Positions 54,300-64,000 of a DNA stretch of 64,000 bases are shown piece by piece. The notes under the pieces are model-generated. The model had not been told where the DNA came from and searched no databases. It worked only from the letters and a program-made list of their open reading frames with translations. The stretch is from Chimonanthus salicifolius (Eukaryota > Streptophyta > Magnoliopsida > Laurales > Calycanthaceae): positions 22,215,302 to 22,279,301 of the forward strand of contig CM023534.1 in the NCBI GenBank assembly GCA_013350335.1. Reading direction: 5' to 3'. Within the stretch, counting starts at the first letter, position 1, and each line of letters opens with the position of its first letter. The translations under genes and the position numbers were made by a program.

Positions 54300-55563
54300 T
54301 GGCATCATAACCCGGTTATTTTCTTGGGATTTTTTTTCCAATTTTTTTTTGGTGATTCCTTTTCCTGTTTGCCATTCCATCTACCCAGTGCAGACTCTAT
54401 TCTCCCGTTTGAACGAGATTGAACTGTTGAACAGTCATTGCCGGCCATTTTTTTACAAATCACCGGTGCCCGATCCACACCGAGCATCCGATCTGAAAAG
54501 GACATCTGATCAGTCCCGTTGACCACACACCCGATCTGAAGTGAAAACCAGATCCCCAGTGCCAAATCCCGGCGTTGTTCCTGTTTGTCACCATCGGTTC
54601 TCTCCTCTGCAAACAGCACTCCATTCGTCTCTTCCACGCAGCGACATTGGCTCTGCCTGTCGCTGTGACAGCATAGGAACTCCGATCTGCTCTGCCGTTC
54701 TAGATCTGCTTATTTCCTCTTTTGTTGCGTGCTCTCCTTCACGAGCTCCATCTGAATCAGACGAACATCTGCTGCCTCACGATCCCTACTCTGCTTGGCC
54801 GCATCACCGGTTGTGCGTCTGATTGGTAGCTGTTCTCTGCCTCTTCTAAGGTGAGTTTTGAATCAGCCGCGGCACGCTACCGGCCTGTATCAGATCTGGT
54901 CTCTATCAGATTAAGACTGAAGATCTGGTTCTCTCTTCCAAGCCTGCTGTCGCTGACGCGCCTTGCTGCTCTAGTGGATGCCAGATTGCAGATATTATCT
55001 CCCACACAGCTTTGTTTCCATGAATCCCCGATCGCTCCAAGATTTTGCAATCTCTGGCCCTTTTTCTCCGGTATCGGCCTAGACAAACTCAGATCTATTC
55101 GTTGCTCACCGATCTGACGCTACGGCTGTCCTCTGTTTTCAGTTTGTCAATCGCTGCCTAGCATCTTCCTGTAGCGTCATCCTCTGGCAAATCCCGCTGC
55201 AAAGAATTTCTTCCGCTAATGCTCGAGTTGATTCCGTTGCTGATTCCGCTACTGTCTTTTTGCTTGCAGCACTCTCACCGTCTGTGCCTCTGCTCTTCTC
55301 AGGCAGCCCTATTTCGATCTGCTGCCGACAGCAAGATCGCAGCATCGCTTCCGCGAAGACGCGCTCATTGCCTCTGCTCAGTTTCGCCCGGCGCTCATTT
55401 TCAATATTCGACAGTTGCGTTGATCAGTTTGCCGCAATTGCAGCTTCTTGCTGGAAACTCCAGCTAGTCTTGACGTCAGGCCCTTCTTCTGCCGTATTGT
55501 TGCACCACGAAGGCACATCGCTCATAGCCTTTCTCCATCTTGTCTGACTCACCGGCTTCATTC
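54300..55563 (+). other. Unusually long GC-rich leader of C3
   Basis: About 1.26 kb between PBS and gag, much richer in G+C than the surroundings and with overlapping open frames on both strands (54305-54637 minus; 54541-54822, 54851-55117, 55260-55547 plus). None has a recognised domain. Words such as GATCTG, GCTGCC and CCGATC recur. It could be captured host sequence or an expanded untranslated leader. Confidence 0.6.
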
Positions 55564-56958
55564 ATGGCTGACAAGCACGTTGCCTTGACCGTTCTTCTGA
55601 CAAGGACGTTGATCTCCCTAGTTCTGATGATCCTCTTACAGATTACTTCACTATTCATCATTCGGATAGCCCAACCATGGTACTTGTCTCGCCGATGTTA
55701 TCAGGCGATAATTATGGCTCTTGGTTGCGTGCTATCACCATGGCCTTACGAGCAAAGAATAAACTTGGATTTGTGGATGGCATCTTGCCCGCACCCACTT
55801 CACCTACTGAACTTATTAAATGGCAGTGTTGCCACGACCTTGTTGGTTCTTGGCTTATTAATTTTTTTACTCCTGACATTCGCAGCAGTATCATGTATGC
55901 CTCTACCGCTAGGGATATTTGGTTGGACCTCTCAGAACGTTTTTCTGAGTCCAACGATCCATAGATATATCAGTTACACGAGTCTATGTATACTCTTCGA
56001 CAGGAGGATTTGTTTGTTTCGGCTTATTATACTACGCTCAAATCTCTCTGGAATGAACTTGATTCACTCATTGTCATCCCCCCTGCACTTGTCAGCATGG
56101 TCACGCAGTCATTGATCAACTTCAGAAGGATCAGGCGATGAAATTTTTACAAGGCCTCCATGATCGTTTTGCAAGCCTTCGGAGACAAATACTTATCATG
56201 GACCCCTTTCCAAGTGTCACCAAGATTTATTCTCTCATCCGCCAGGAAGAAAAACAACAGGAAATTAATTCCTCCTCCTCTTCTCATCCAGGTGTTGCAG
56301 TACTTATTGCCCGACCTATGCCTCGTAGCAGCTCTTCTCCGCGTGGTGCACCATCAACTCGTCAACCCCGCCCTCATTGTACTCATTGTAATCGTGATGG
56401 GCACACACGTGATCGTTGCTACAAACTGGTTGGTTATCCTTCTCGGAACGCTTCTTCACCAAGTTCTGGATATCCTCCATTGATGCCTCCGCCACCTCAT
56501 GCTTCCTCTACTCACTCTAGCATTCAGACCATGGAGACACCACCGCACTTCACTCATGAGCAGTACGCCCAGTTATTGGCCATGCTTCCCTCAGGTAGCA
56601 CCAGTTCTAGTGCCCACCTTGCAGGTACTGCCCTCACTGTTCCTTCTCACTCTGTTTGGATTATTGACACTGGTGCCACGAATCACATGTGTGCCTCATT
56701 ATCATTATTTTCCTCATACACAGCTTGTTCTAACCCCTCTTATGTCCAACTTCCTGATGGCTCCAATGCACTTATCACACACATGAGCACTGTCCATCTT
56801 TCTCCCTCTCTTACACTTGAACATGTTTTATTTCTTCCATCTTTCAAGTTTAATTTGTTATCTGTCAGCAAACTTACTACTTCCACTTCTTGCTTCGTAA
56901 CTTTCTCTACCACGCGTTGTCTTTTTCAGGACCAGTCAACGAGGAAGACGATTGAATA
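55564..56958 (+). pseudogene. C3 gag and protease
   Basis: A likely start ATG is at 55564, but the following block (SDKDVD and SSDDPLTDYFTIHHSDSP) lies in another frame, so an early frameshift is present. Gag then reads SPMLSGDNYGSWLRAITMALRAK and WLDLSERFSESN (55677-55964), with a stop at about 55962. It resumes as MKFLQGLHDRFASLRRQILIMDP (56138). The zinc knuckle CTHCNRDGHTRDRC is at about 56376-56420 and the protease WIIDTGATNHM at about 56657-56690. Gag forms the particle and the protease cleaves the polyprotein; this copy could not. Confidence 0.9.
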
Positions 56959-57034
56959 GGGTGATGCTCATGAGAGTCTCTATTACTTCCATGCGACTTC
57001 TGCACTGGAGGCCATTCATCCCCCCTCCATTGAT

Positions 57035-58084
57035 GTGTGGCATTTTCAGCTTAGACACTTGAACCATACTAGTTTGAATAAATTGTCTAAGGACATTCCT
57101 TTTATTTCATGTTTGCAAAATAAGTATTGTGATATTTGTCCTCAAGCAAAGCATACACGTTTACCTTTTCCTTCCAGTTCAATTACTACTGTTAGACATT
57201 TTGCTTTAATTCATTGTGATATATGGGGTGCATTTTCTATTCCATCATTAAATGGTTCAAAATATTTTTTAACTATTGTGGATGACTTTACTCATTGCAC
57301 ATGGATTTTTCTTATACGTGTTAAATCTGAAACTCAATCCATTTTAAAATCCTTTTTTGCTATGGTGAAGACTCAGTTCCATTCCCACATTCACGCCATC
57401 CATTCCGGCACTGGTGGTGAACTCTTTTCCCTTATCTAACAAGTTTGTTCGGATAATGGCACTGAGTTTCTTTCCACTTCTATGCAGTCTTTCTTCTTTT
57501 CTCATGGAATCATCCATCAATGCAGTTGCGTTGCCGCTCCCCAACAGAATGGCATTGTCGAGCGCAAACATCGCCACCTCCTTGAGGTCGCTCATGCGCT
57601 TCGTTTTCAATCCAATCTTCCATTACAGTTTTGGGGTGAGTGTGTCCTCACCGCCGCCTACCTCATCAACAAAATGCTTACACCTCTTTTATCAGGCAAA
57701 TCACTACATGAAGTTATGTTCCACTCCAAACTGGATTATTCTTGTTTGCGTGTTTTTGGCAGTCTCTGTTTCGGTCATAACCACAATATCAAACACAAAT
57801 TTGATCAACGAGCAAAACCCGGTCTTTTTGTTGGCTATCCTTATGCTCACAAAGGATATCGAATATTTGACCTAGCCTCCAAAACCATATATACTTCCCG
57901 TGATGTCTCCTTCTTTGAAGGCATCTTCCCTTATCGTGATTTGCCACCCTCCACCCCACCCCCTCCCGTTACTCCACAACCTATTCCTGACGACCCTAGT
58001 TTTGATTTCCCCTCTGGTTTACCTCCTACACAATCTCTCCCATCTGTACCACCTTCGCCAAACCCAAATGTGCCCTCGCTCTAG
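57035..58084 (+). pseudogene. C3 integrase
   Basis: The pre-integrase zinc region (WHFQLRHLNH and CDICPQAKHTRLPF) leads to the core with HCDIWGAF (first Asp) and FLTIVDDFTHCTWIFLI in 57035-57439. A stop at 57437 and a frame change follow. The SDNGTEF-type block lies across about 57450-57470. The frame 57482-58084 has QQNGIVERKHRHLLEVAHALRF with the catalytic Glu, FWGECVLTAAYLINKM and the copia tail FVGYPYAHKGYRIFDL. It ends in a Pro-rich linker. Confidence 0.92.
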
Positions 58085-58208
58085 TCTCTCCCAGTTCTGC
58101 TCCACCAGTTGACAGACCCACTCGCACTCACCGCCCACCTCCCCATCTCCCTGATTACCATTGCTCCACTGCCTCCTCTGAGCATTACTCTCTCCATCTG
58201 ATTCCGGC

Positions 58209-59838
58209 TTGATAGGTACTCCTTATCCTCTCCATAATTATCTTTCTACCTCTAACCTCTCTGCTGTACAGCGCGCTTTTCTTTCTATTATTTGTTCCAT
58301 AGATGAGCCCAGCACTTTCTCCCAAGCTGTTCAGTCTCCACACTGGAAGGACGCTATGGCTAATGAGATTACTGCTTTAGAGAAGAATAACACTTGGAAC
58401 CTTTCTTCTTTGCCTCTTGGTAAGAAACCCATTGGCTGTAAATGGGTGTACAAAATCAAGTACCGGTCAGATGGCTCCATTGAACGTTATAAAGCTCGCT
58501 TGGTTGCTAAAGGTTTCACTCAGATTGAAGGACTCGATTATCATGATACTTTGCTCCGGTTGCTAAACTGGTCACTGCTCGTGCTCTTCTCTCTATTGCT
58601 TCTGTCAAGCAGTGGTCTCTTCATCAGCTTGATGTTAATAATGCTTTCCTCCAGGGCGATCTTGATGAAGAAGTTTATATGACTCTTCCACATGGTTTTG
58701 CACGACAGGGGGAGCAACGTGTCTGTCGATTGAATAAATCCATTTATGGGTTAAAATAGGCTTCACGACAATGGTTTGCAAAGTTCTCCTCTACTCTTCT
58801 CCAGGCAGGTTTTTCACAGTCGAAGTCTGATTATTCCTTGTTCACTCATCACAAAGGCTCCTTCTCCACATTTGTTCTGGTCTATGTTGATGATATCATC
58901 ATCACTGGTAATGATGCATTGGCCATTCAGCGCATCAAGCGTTTTCTTGCCAACAAATTTTATCTTAAAGATTTGGGACGCCTCAAATACTTCCTTGGCA
59001 TAGAAGTTGCCCGTTCTCAGAAGGGTATTTTCTTCTCTCAACGGAAATACACCTTAGATATACTTAAGGATACAGGCTTTACTGGAGGGCGTATTTCTGA
59101 TTTTCCGATGGAACAACAGTTGTGGCTCTCTCCTGATGATGGTATTTTGCTTCCTGACCCCATCACCTATCGCCGCTTGTGGGTCGTCTTATTTACCTTA
59201 CTGTTACCCGACCAGATATCAATTATGCGGTGAACATTCTCAGCTAATTTATGCATTCCCCTAGGACTGTCCATTTGGATGCCGCACACCGTGTTGTTCG
59301 CTATTTAAAGGGTTCCGTCAATAACGACATTCTTTTGTCTTCCTCTAGCACCATCTGTTTACAAGGCTATTGTGATTCTGATTGGGCTGGTTGTCCAGTT
59401 ACTCGGTGATCCACTATGGGTTATTGCACTTTTTTAGGAACTAATATCATCTCTTGGAAGACCAAGAAGTAGCAGACGATTTCCCGTTCCTCTGCTGAGG
59501 CTGAATATCGCGCCATGGCGACCTTGACTTGTGAGCTTCAATGGTTAAAATACCTGCTCACTGATCTTGGTGTTTCTCATCCTTCTCCTATCACTTTATT
59601 TTGTGACAATCAAGCTGCTCTCCACATTGCCAACAATCCGGTCTTTCATGAACGAACGAAACGTATTGAACTTGATTGTCATTTTGTTCGAGAGAAGCTT
59701 CAGTCTGGACTCCTCGTCCCTCGGCACATTCCTTTAGCTCATCAACTTGCCGACGTCTTAACCAAACCCTTGGGCAAAAATCCTTTTCATACTTTAATTC
59801 GCAAGTTGGGCGTTACTTACATACACGCTCCAACTTGA
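58209..59838 (+). pseudogene. C3 reverse transcriptase and RNase H
   Basis: RT starts WKDAMANEITALEKNNTW, GCKWVYKIKYRSDGSIERYKARLVAKGFTQIEG (58340-58540). It is then out of frame across the first catalytic Asp region (about 58560-58680) and has a stop in IYGLK-ASRQW at about 58757. It continues with the intact YVDDIIITGND (about 58885) and LKYFLGIEVARSQKGIF. RNase H follows with several stops and ends in [35 protein letters not shown] and [11 protein letters not shown] (59488-59790), closing 7 bases before the polypurine tract. Catalytic motifs survive, but the frame is broken in at least four places. Confidence 0.92.
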
Positions 59839-59845
59839 GGGGGAG

Positions 59846-60025
59846 TATTAGACTTGACCTTCTCCATTTACACTAAGGATTATACTGTAATTATTATAAC
59901 ACCTTTTTTCCTTTTATTCTTTTCTTTCTTCATTTGTATTGTAAATTTCCCCTATTAATACAAGTGATCAAGGTCTCTCTCCTTACATTGAGAGAACAAA
60001 TTCGTCTCTATTTTCACATTTGACA
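59846..60025 (+). repeat. 3' LTR of C3
   Basis: 180 bp, TATTAGACTTGACC to CATTTGACA, directly after the polypurine tract GAGGGGGAG (59837-59845). Confidence 0.9.
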
Positions 60026-61743
60026 ATGATCTTTCTAACAGTAGAAAGAAATGTTCAAGTTTGAATAGCGGTGTGGTATGGCATCAAGTCGTAGTAGACG
60101 TGCAGACTTATTTGAAAAAAATAAAGAAAATAAGATTATAACATCACATGTCCAGGGTCTTAGTTATTTGAGAGCACCAAGTAGTTGGGAGGCATTGAGT
60201 TTCCTTCAAGCCTCAATAAATGAAAGAGTTTCATCTGAGAAGATTAATGCAACTCAGCCTAAAGTGGCAGCTCCAAGAAAGCAGTTTGAATGAAATAAAA
60301 TACAACATGCAAAGACTTGAAGAGAACTCACCTCGCAGTTAGCGTCAGATCAGCAAAGAAGAGTAAAGATGGGGAAATAAATCCAAGATGAACTTGACTG
60401 GAAATAAATTCAAGCATGAAGATGATGGCTTCGGTGATGTGGGCGAGGCATTCACGGCATAGAATAAGAGGAAGGTGGCTGCTGTTCTTGTACACATATG
60501 GATTTAGAAAAAAAAAATATAAAAAGAAGAAAAGAAAAGATTTCATACAGCTGAACAGAGAATAGCAAGCAACCTGAGAACAACAACACTAAGCCAACTT
60601 GCACCATGGCCGAATGAAGAAGTCAGAGAAAAAAAAAAAAGAGCAGATAAAGGAAAGGAAGATTAGAAAGAAGAAAAAATAGAAGTTGACATGGTTGCTT
60701 TCACATGCGAGAGAGGAAGAAAGATCACACGGCTCAAACTTAGGATGTTTTGAGGAAGGAGGCCCCGTGGTTTAATATAAAATATAGAAAGAAGTTGCCG
60801 TTTTTTAATATGGAGATTAAAATTGGAAAAGGGGTCATTCCTTTCTCAAGCAACCCACGTTGTTATTGTGTCTATAAATTGGACACAAGAGGCAGGACTG
60901 AAGGGGGAACACGACACAACAATGTAGAAGACTTGACTCAGAGACAGAGCAGAGGCTCAGGATCCCCGACTTCATGCCGAGTTATAATTTTCCAATCTCT
61001 TTTATCTTTAATTTCATTATGTTGTTCTAAACTTTGTACTGAGGTTGAAGAGGAAGTCCAATTAATGAAATAATTTTTCAGTTATTTTATTATTGATTCT
61101 CATATATGTGTGTTTATTATTTAATGATTTTGACTTTATTAGATTAATTAAATATTCATTACTTTCACCATTAATATCATGTATTTTTGGTAGTTAATAA
61201 TATTCTTTAATTAATCAAAGGCTTGGCATTTTAATTAAAAAGGAAGATTTCTTTGATTTAATGTTTTCCAATTTAATTAGATACATTGGACGCTTAGATT
61301 ATTTTCTTTGATCTATTGTCTTTTAAATTAAAATTGGATACATTAAATGCTTAGGAATTATATTTTTAAAAGCGAAGGAAAATCTGAATTTTGAACACCA
61401 TATTAATGAACTTAAATGTTTAAATCTCTAAAAATTGAGAATTAATAAATAAATAATTAGAATATTATGGATTTAATGGTGGTGGCATCTAATACCTTAG
61501 TAATTTCTCTCACTTTATTCAATCTCTATTTTAGTTGTTTTAATTAATTTTTGCATGTTTAATTCAATCATCCTCCATAAAAAGTGTTAACTGGGTTAAG
61601 GTTAAATTTTTAAGCTTTTTAAATTGTTTTCCCATTCATTCTAAATCAAGTCCCTATGGGTTCGACCTCGCACTTGCATATCTCTATACTCCAATTCGAT
61701 TCGTGCGCTTACGAGTAATTATAAATTTAAAATTTGCACAACA
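60026..61743 (+). repeat. LARD2 LTR, right part
   Basis: Continues the LTR begun at 53780. It has a TATA-like CTATAAATTGG at about 60871, a long AT-rich stretch, and the end box GTGCGCTTACGAGT..TATAAATTTA, which matches the LARD1 LTR ends at 16960 and 24505 in reverse. The 60078 open frame (71 codons) and others here lack domains. Confidence 0.6.
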
Positions 61744-61749
61744 AGTTTT

Positions 61750-61767
61750 TGGCTCCGTTGCCGGGGA
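61750..61767 (+). other. PBS of LARD2 (tRNA-Asp type)
   Basis: TGGCTCCGTTGCCGGGGA, six bases after the LTR end. It differs by one base from the TGGCGCCGTTGCCGGGGA expected from the 3' end of plant tRNA-Asp. It is a much better copy than the degraded site in LARD1. Confidence 0.8.
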
Positions 61768-62400
61768 CTTGAGATTGAAACGGAAAAATAAAATTAAAAA
61801 TTCTATTAGTTTAATATTTCCACTAGTTGTAAATTTAGGAATTTTGCATCTAGATCTAAGTTTCATGCATATTTTTATGTGATTTGGTGTCTTTACCTAG
61901 GTTTTGTTTGTTGATTTTTGTAGGATTTTGAATTGCACGCTTAAAAAATTGCAAAAAGCGACTGCAGGCCAAGGTAAGTGCCTAAACTACTTTCTTTCAA
62001 TTTTCAATTTTTCATGCATTCATATAGTTTTTACTAGATTGTTTTGCATTTATTTTGCATAATTTTTTTTTTTGCATATTTAATTTGTTCATGCATTTAA
62101 GTTGTTAGTTCATGCATTAGATTAAAATTATTTGATTATTGTTTGCATATTTGCTTGAATCTTGTATTGGTAACTTAGGCCCGCATTCACCAAAAAAAAA
62201 AAGTAGAAGAAGAAAAAACACTTGAAAATCCAAAAATATGAGTGAAAGTGGTTCATGCATTATAAGTTAAAATCAATTTAGAACCATTGTCTATTGGGAT
62301 ATGATCAAATTTTTTTAGAGCTTAGGTCATTTATTGTATGGTCTTCGTTTTGTTTTGATTTGATGTTATTTGTCCATCCATGCCCACCCTTCACTTTGAG
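61768..62400 (+). other. Leader of LARD2
   Basis: Matches the LARD1 leader (23340-24460) in reverse complement, including TTGCAAAAAGCGACTGCAGGCCAAGGTAAGTGCCT-like boxes and repeated GTTCATGCATT words. Non-coding. Confidence 0.55.
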
Positions 62401-64000
62401 TCTGAGTCTGAGTCTCTCTCGATCAGTGTTGAAAAACCACTAGTATTGGACCAGGGTCAATTCTTTGGATACAATTTTTGAAGCCCAAAATTATACTTTT
62501 TTTCACTTAAAATCAGTCATAGAGTTCATAAAATTCAGAGTAGATGAATTTTGATAACTTGTTTGTAGATATCGGTCGATAAACGGTCTCGTTTGAAAAT
62601 CTTACTCCACAGCTCACCTACTATAGGTTCGATCGAACAAACCAAAAATTCGTTCGAATGATGCGGTGGAATTCGAATGACAGCATTTTTTCAGAAAATG
62701 AAAGGGCAAAGGGTAATTTCACCCAATTTTTTTGAAAATGGGTGTGTAAAGAAAGAAAATCCGGATGTATATATTGTCAGCCTAAAATAAGTGGCTGAAC
62801 TTTGGATTTTCTGACCATGTCAGTCAGACTCTGTGCTACCTTACATATCTCCAAACAAAACATTCCAAATACAGAAGCCATAAGTATCAAAACTAGTGCT
62901 TCTGTATCATACCCCAATTAGCTGTTTGCTGTAAATAGAGAGACGATCCAAGAGCAGAACATTCAAATTCTGGGAGCCCAAGTGATGTAGGCTAAGACAA
63001 ATAAATTGTCGAAAACCCGAATACAAAGTGGAAGCTTAAACACAACTTGAATAGCATGGTGTCAAAAAAATAATCATATAAAATCTATATGATCTGAATT
63101 GAAATAATAAGACTAACCCCGACAATATCGGATCTGAAACTATAACAAGAAAACCTGAGAGCAAAATAACAAAATTCTGAACCTGCAAACTGGCGTTGGG
63201 CTGAACTGAACTTGAAAAGTAGCCCCAATATCTCGCAGATCTGTACCTGAAACCAGTGGGCTAGATGAACACCATCACACGTCAAAATGGGCCTACCAAT
63301 CAGCAACACATTGGCTGCTTAGAATGGGTTGTAGATCGACTTCTACACATGTAACTTGGCTGGATTTCTCAGCCAAAAAATATGCAATTGGTTGCAGTGC
63401 TTGGCTCTCAAATATGCACACCCAACTGGGTTGTTGATTCACCGACCCACCTGGACTTGAATCCAATGAAACTTTCTGTTAAACTGAAGAATGAACTCAC
63501 AAAACAACTATTGTTTTGTTAAGAAACAAATAACTTTTATTAATCTAAAAAAAAAAAAAAACTCCCCTCACAACGTTGATTACAATCCTTTTATAGGAAA
63601 AAGTACCGACTGAAAAAAAAAAAGGAGCTGACCCTCCTTGAAATTCTAATCCTAATTGACAACAACTACTATTAAAAATACTTCCTAAACAAGCTACAAC
63701 TTCTATATAAAACATTACATAACTTTGGAAAAGAACATAACAGAAACTACCTAAGTTAATCTAAACTAGGTAATTAAAACTTCCAGCACAGCTACTTCAG
63801 TCGGCCACTACCACATTTTACCCCTTAGGTGGAGGTCATGTTTGAACTGGATTTTTGCAATTGGGTCTGACATGCACAACTGGGCCTGAGTTGTAACTTG
63901 TTGGGCCAAGGCTTGGGTGGTTGGGCCTGAATAGTTGGACTAGGCTTGTTTAAGCTTGAAATGACCCAAACTGCCCATGCGCCTATCGGGATCGAAAATA
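62401..64000. other. Unassigned LTR-like sequence; no gene seen
   Basis: A GTTCGATCGAAC palindrome and TTCGAA-type repeats (62620-62690) lie about 80-140 bp upstream of a TATA-like TGTATATATTG (62766). This suggests the U3 of a further LTR in plus orientation. An A-run at 63548-63561 follows a TTTTATTAATCT box. The ends of the element(s) could not be found and no coding sequence is recognisable. The 63085-63309 open frame has no known motif. Confidence 0.35.

Larger units (their letters stand above)
54120..60025 (+). mobile_element. Copia element C3, full length, inside the LARD2 LTR
   Basis: 5906-bp Ty1-copia element. It has two 180-bp LTRs (54120-54299, 59846-60025) differing at about 7 positions (3.9%). 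A degraded PBS (TGGCATCATAACC) follows the 5' LTR, and a polypurine tract TGAGGGGGAG precedes the 3' LTR. The target duplication is ACGAT/ATGAT with one mismatch. The usual copia order gag-protease-integrase-RT-RNase H is present, with stops and frameshifts. A ~1.26-kb GC-rich leader precedes gag. Confidence 0.92.
53780..62400 (+). mobile_element. LARD2: second LARD-like element, LTR split by copia C3
   Basis: The LTR starts TGATGAACACAGG at 53780, the same terminus as the LARD1 LTR (TGATGAATATTAG in reverse at 18432), followed by the shared AATGATT.TTTTACC box. It is cut at 54119 by C3, resumes at 60026 and ends at 61743 (CACAACA). Then come a tRNA-Asp-type PBS (61750) and a leader matching LARD1. 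The 3' side is lost or lies beyond recognition after about 62400. No coding sequence belongs to it. Confidence 0.6.

Noticed and set aside
54541..55661. Host genes in the C3 leader
   Set aside because: There are several overlapping frames on both strands with no recognisable domain; described as leader instead.
60078..60293. 71-aa ORF
   Set aside because: It lies within the LARD2 LTR and has no motif or similarity that I recognise.

Overview
The window is plant nuclear DNA, AT-rich and almost entirely transposable-element sequence. The evidence is Ty1-copia and Ty3-gypsy LTR retrotransposons with plant-type primer sites (initiator-Met tRNA, and one tRNA-Asp-like), a hAT transposon, a TRIM, a tRNA-derived SINE, a DUF247 gene and germin-like remnants. 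It fits a repeat-rich, probably woody, angiosperm. I cannot name the species, and nothing bacterial or organellar is visible.

Layout. 1-2750: diverged repeats carrying three copies of a ~150-bp MITE-like unit. 4930-15038: a dispersed repeat present twice. The first copy is followed by a gypsy element reduced to 1.47 kb (5874-7338, TSD ACCAA). A broken copia (about 9017-11876) comes next. The second copy is split by a 2.46-kb solo LTR (12375-14835, TSD TCACA). 15039-30600: an old Del/Tekay-like sequence appears to be split by gypsy G1 (LTRs 16138-16696 and 28275-28787). G1 is split by a minus-strand non-coding LTR element (LARD-like, 16948 to about 26090). That element contains a copia-type solo LTR (20145-21812) and a TRIM (22655-23302).

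30869-32170 is the only intact host-type gene, a single-exon DUF247 protein without the usual C-terminal membrane anchor. 33570-33975 is a 5'-truncated LINE, and 34590-35570 a gypsy leader/LTR remnant. 37148-37877 is a frameshifted germin-like pseudogene, with an orphan germin exon 1 in opposite orientation at 38948-39052. 39797-46821 is a structurally complete copia (C2, minus; 608-bp LTRs about 2.6% diverged; TSD CTCGT) whose RT is broken by a SINE with a 17-bp TSD. About 47560-53590 is a decayed gypsy (G2) holding a 4-kb hAT element. 53780 to about 62400 is a second LARD-like element whose LTR is split by copia C3 (54120-60025), which has an unusually long GC-rich leader.

No functional pathway is encoded, and I found no convincing new defence or metabolic system. 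The most interesting unexplained structure is a set of family-specific short, mostly palindromic motif arrays in the U3 part of several unrelated LTRs, usually just upstream of a TATA-like box. The other solid results are the insertion order fixed by target-site duplications and the truncated DUF247 gene. All similarity statements come from reading the sequence, not from database searches.
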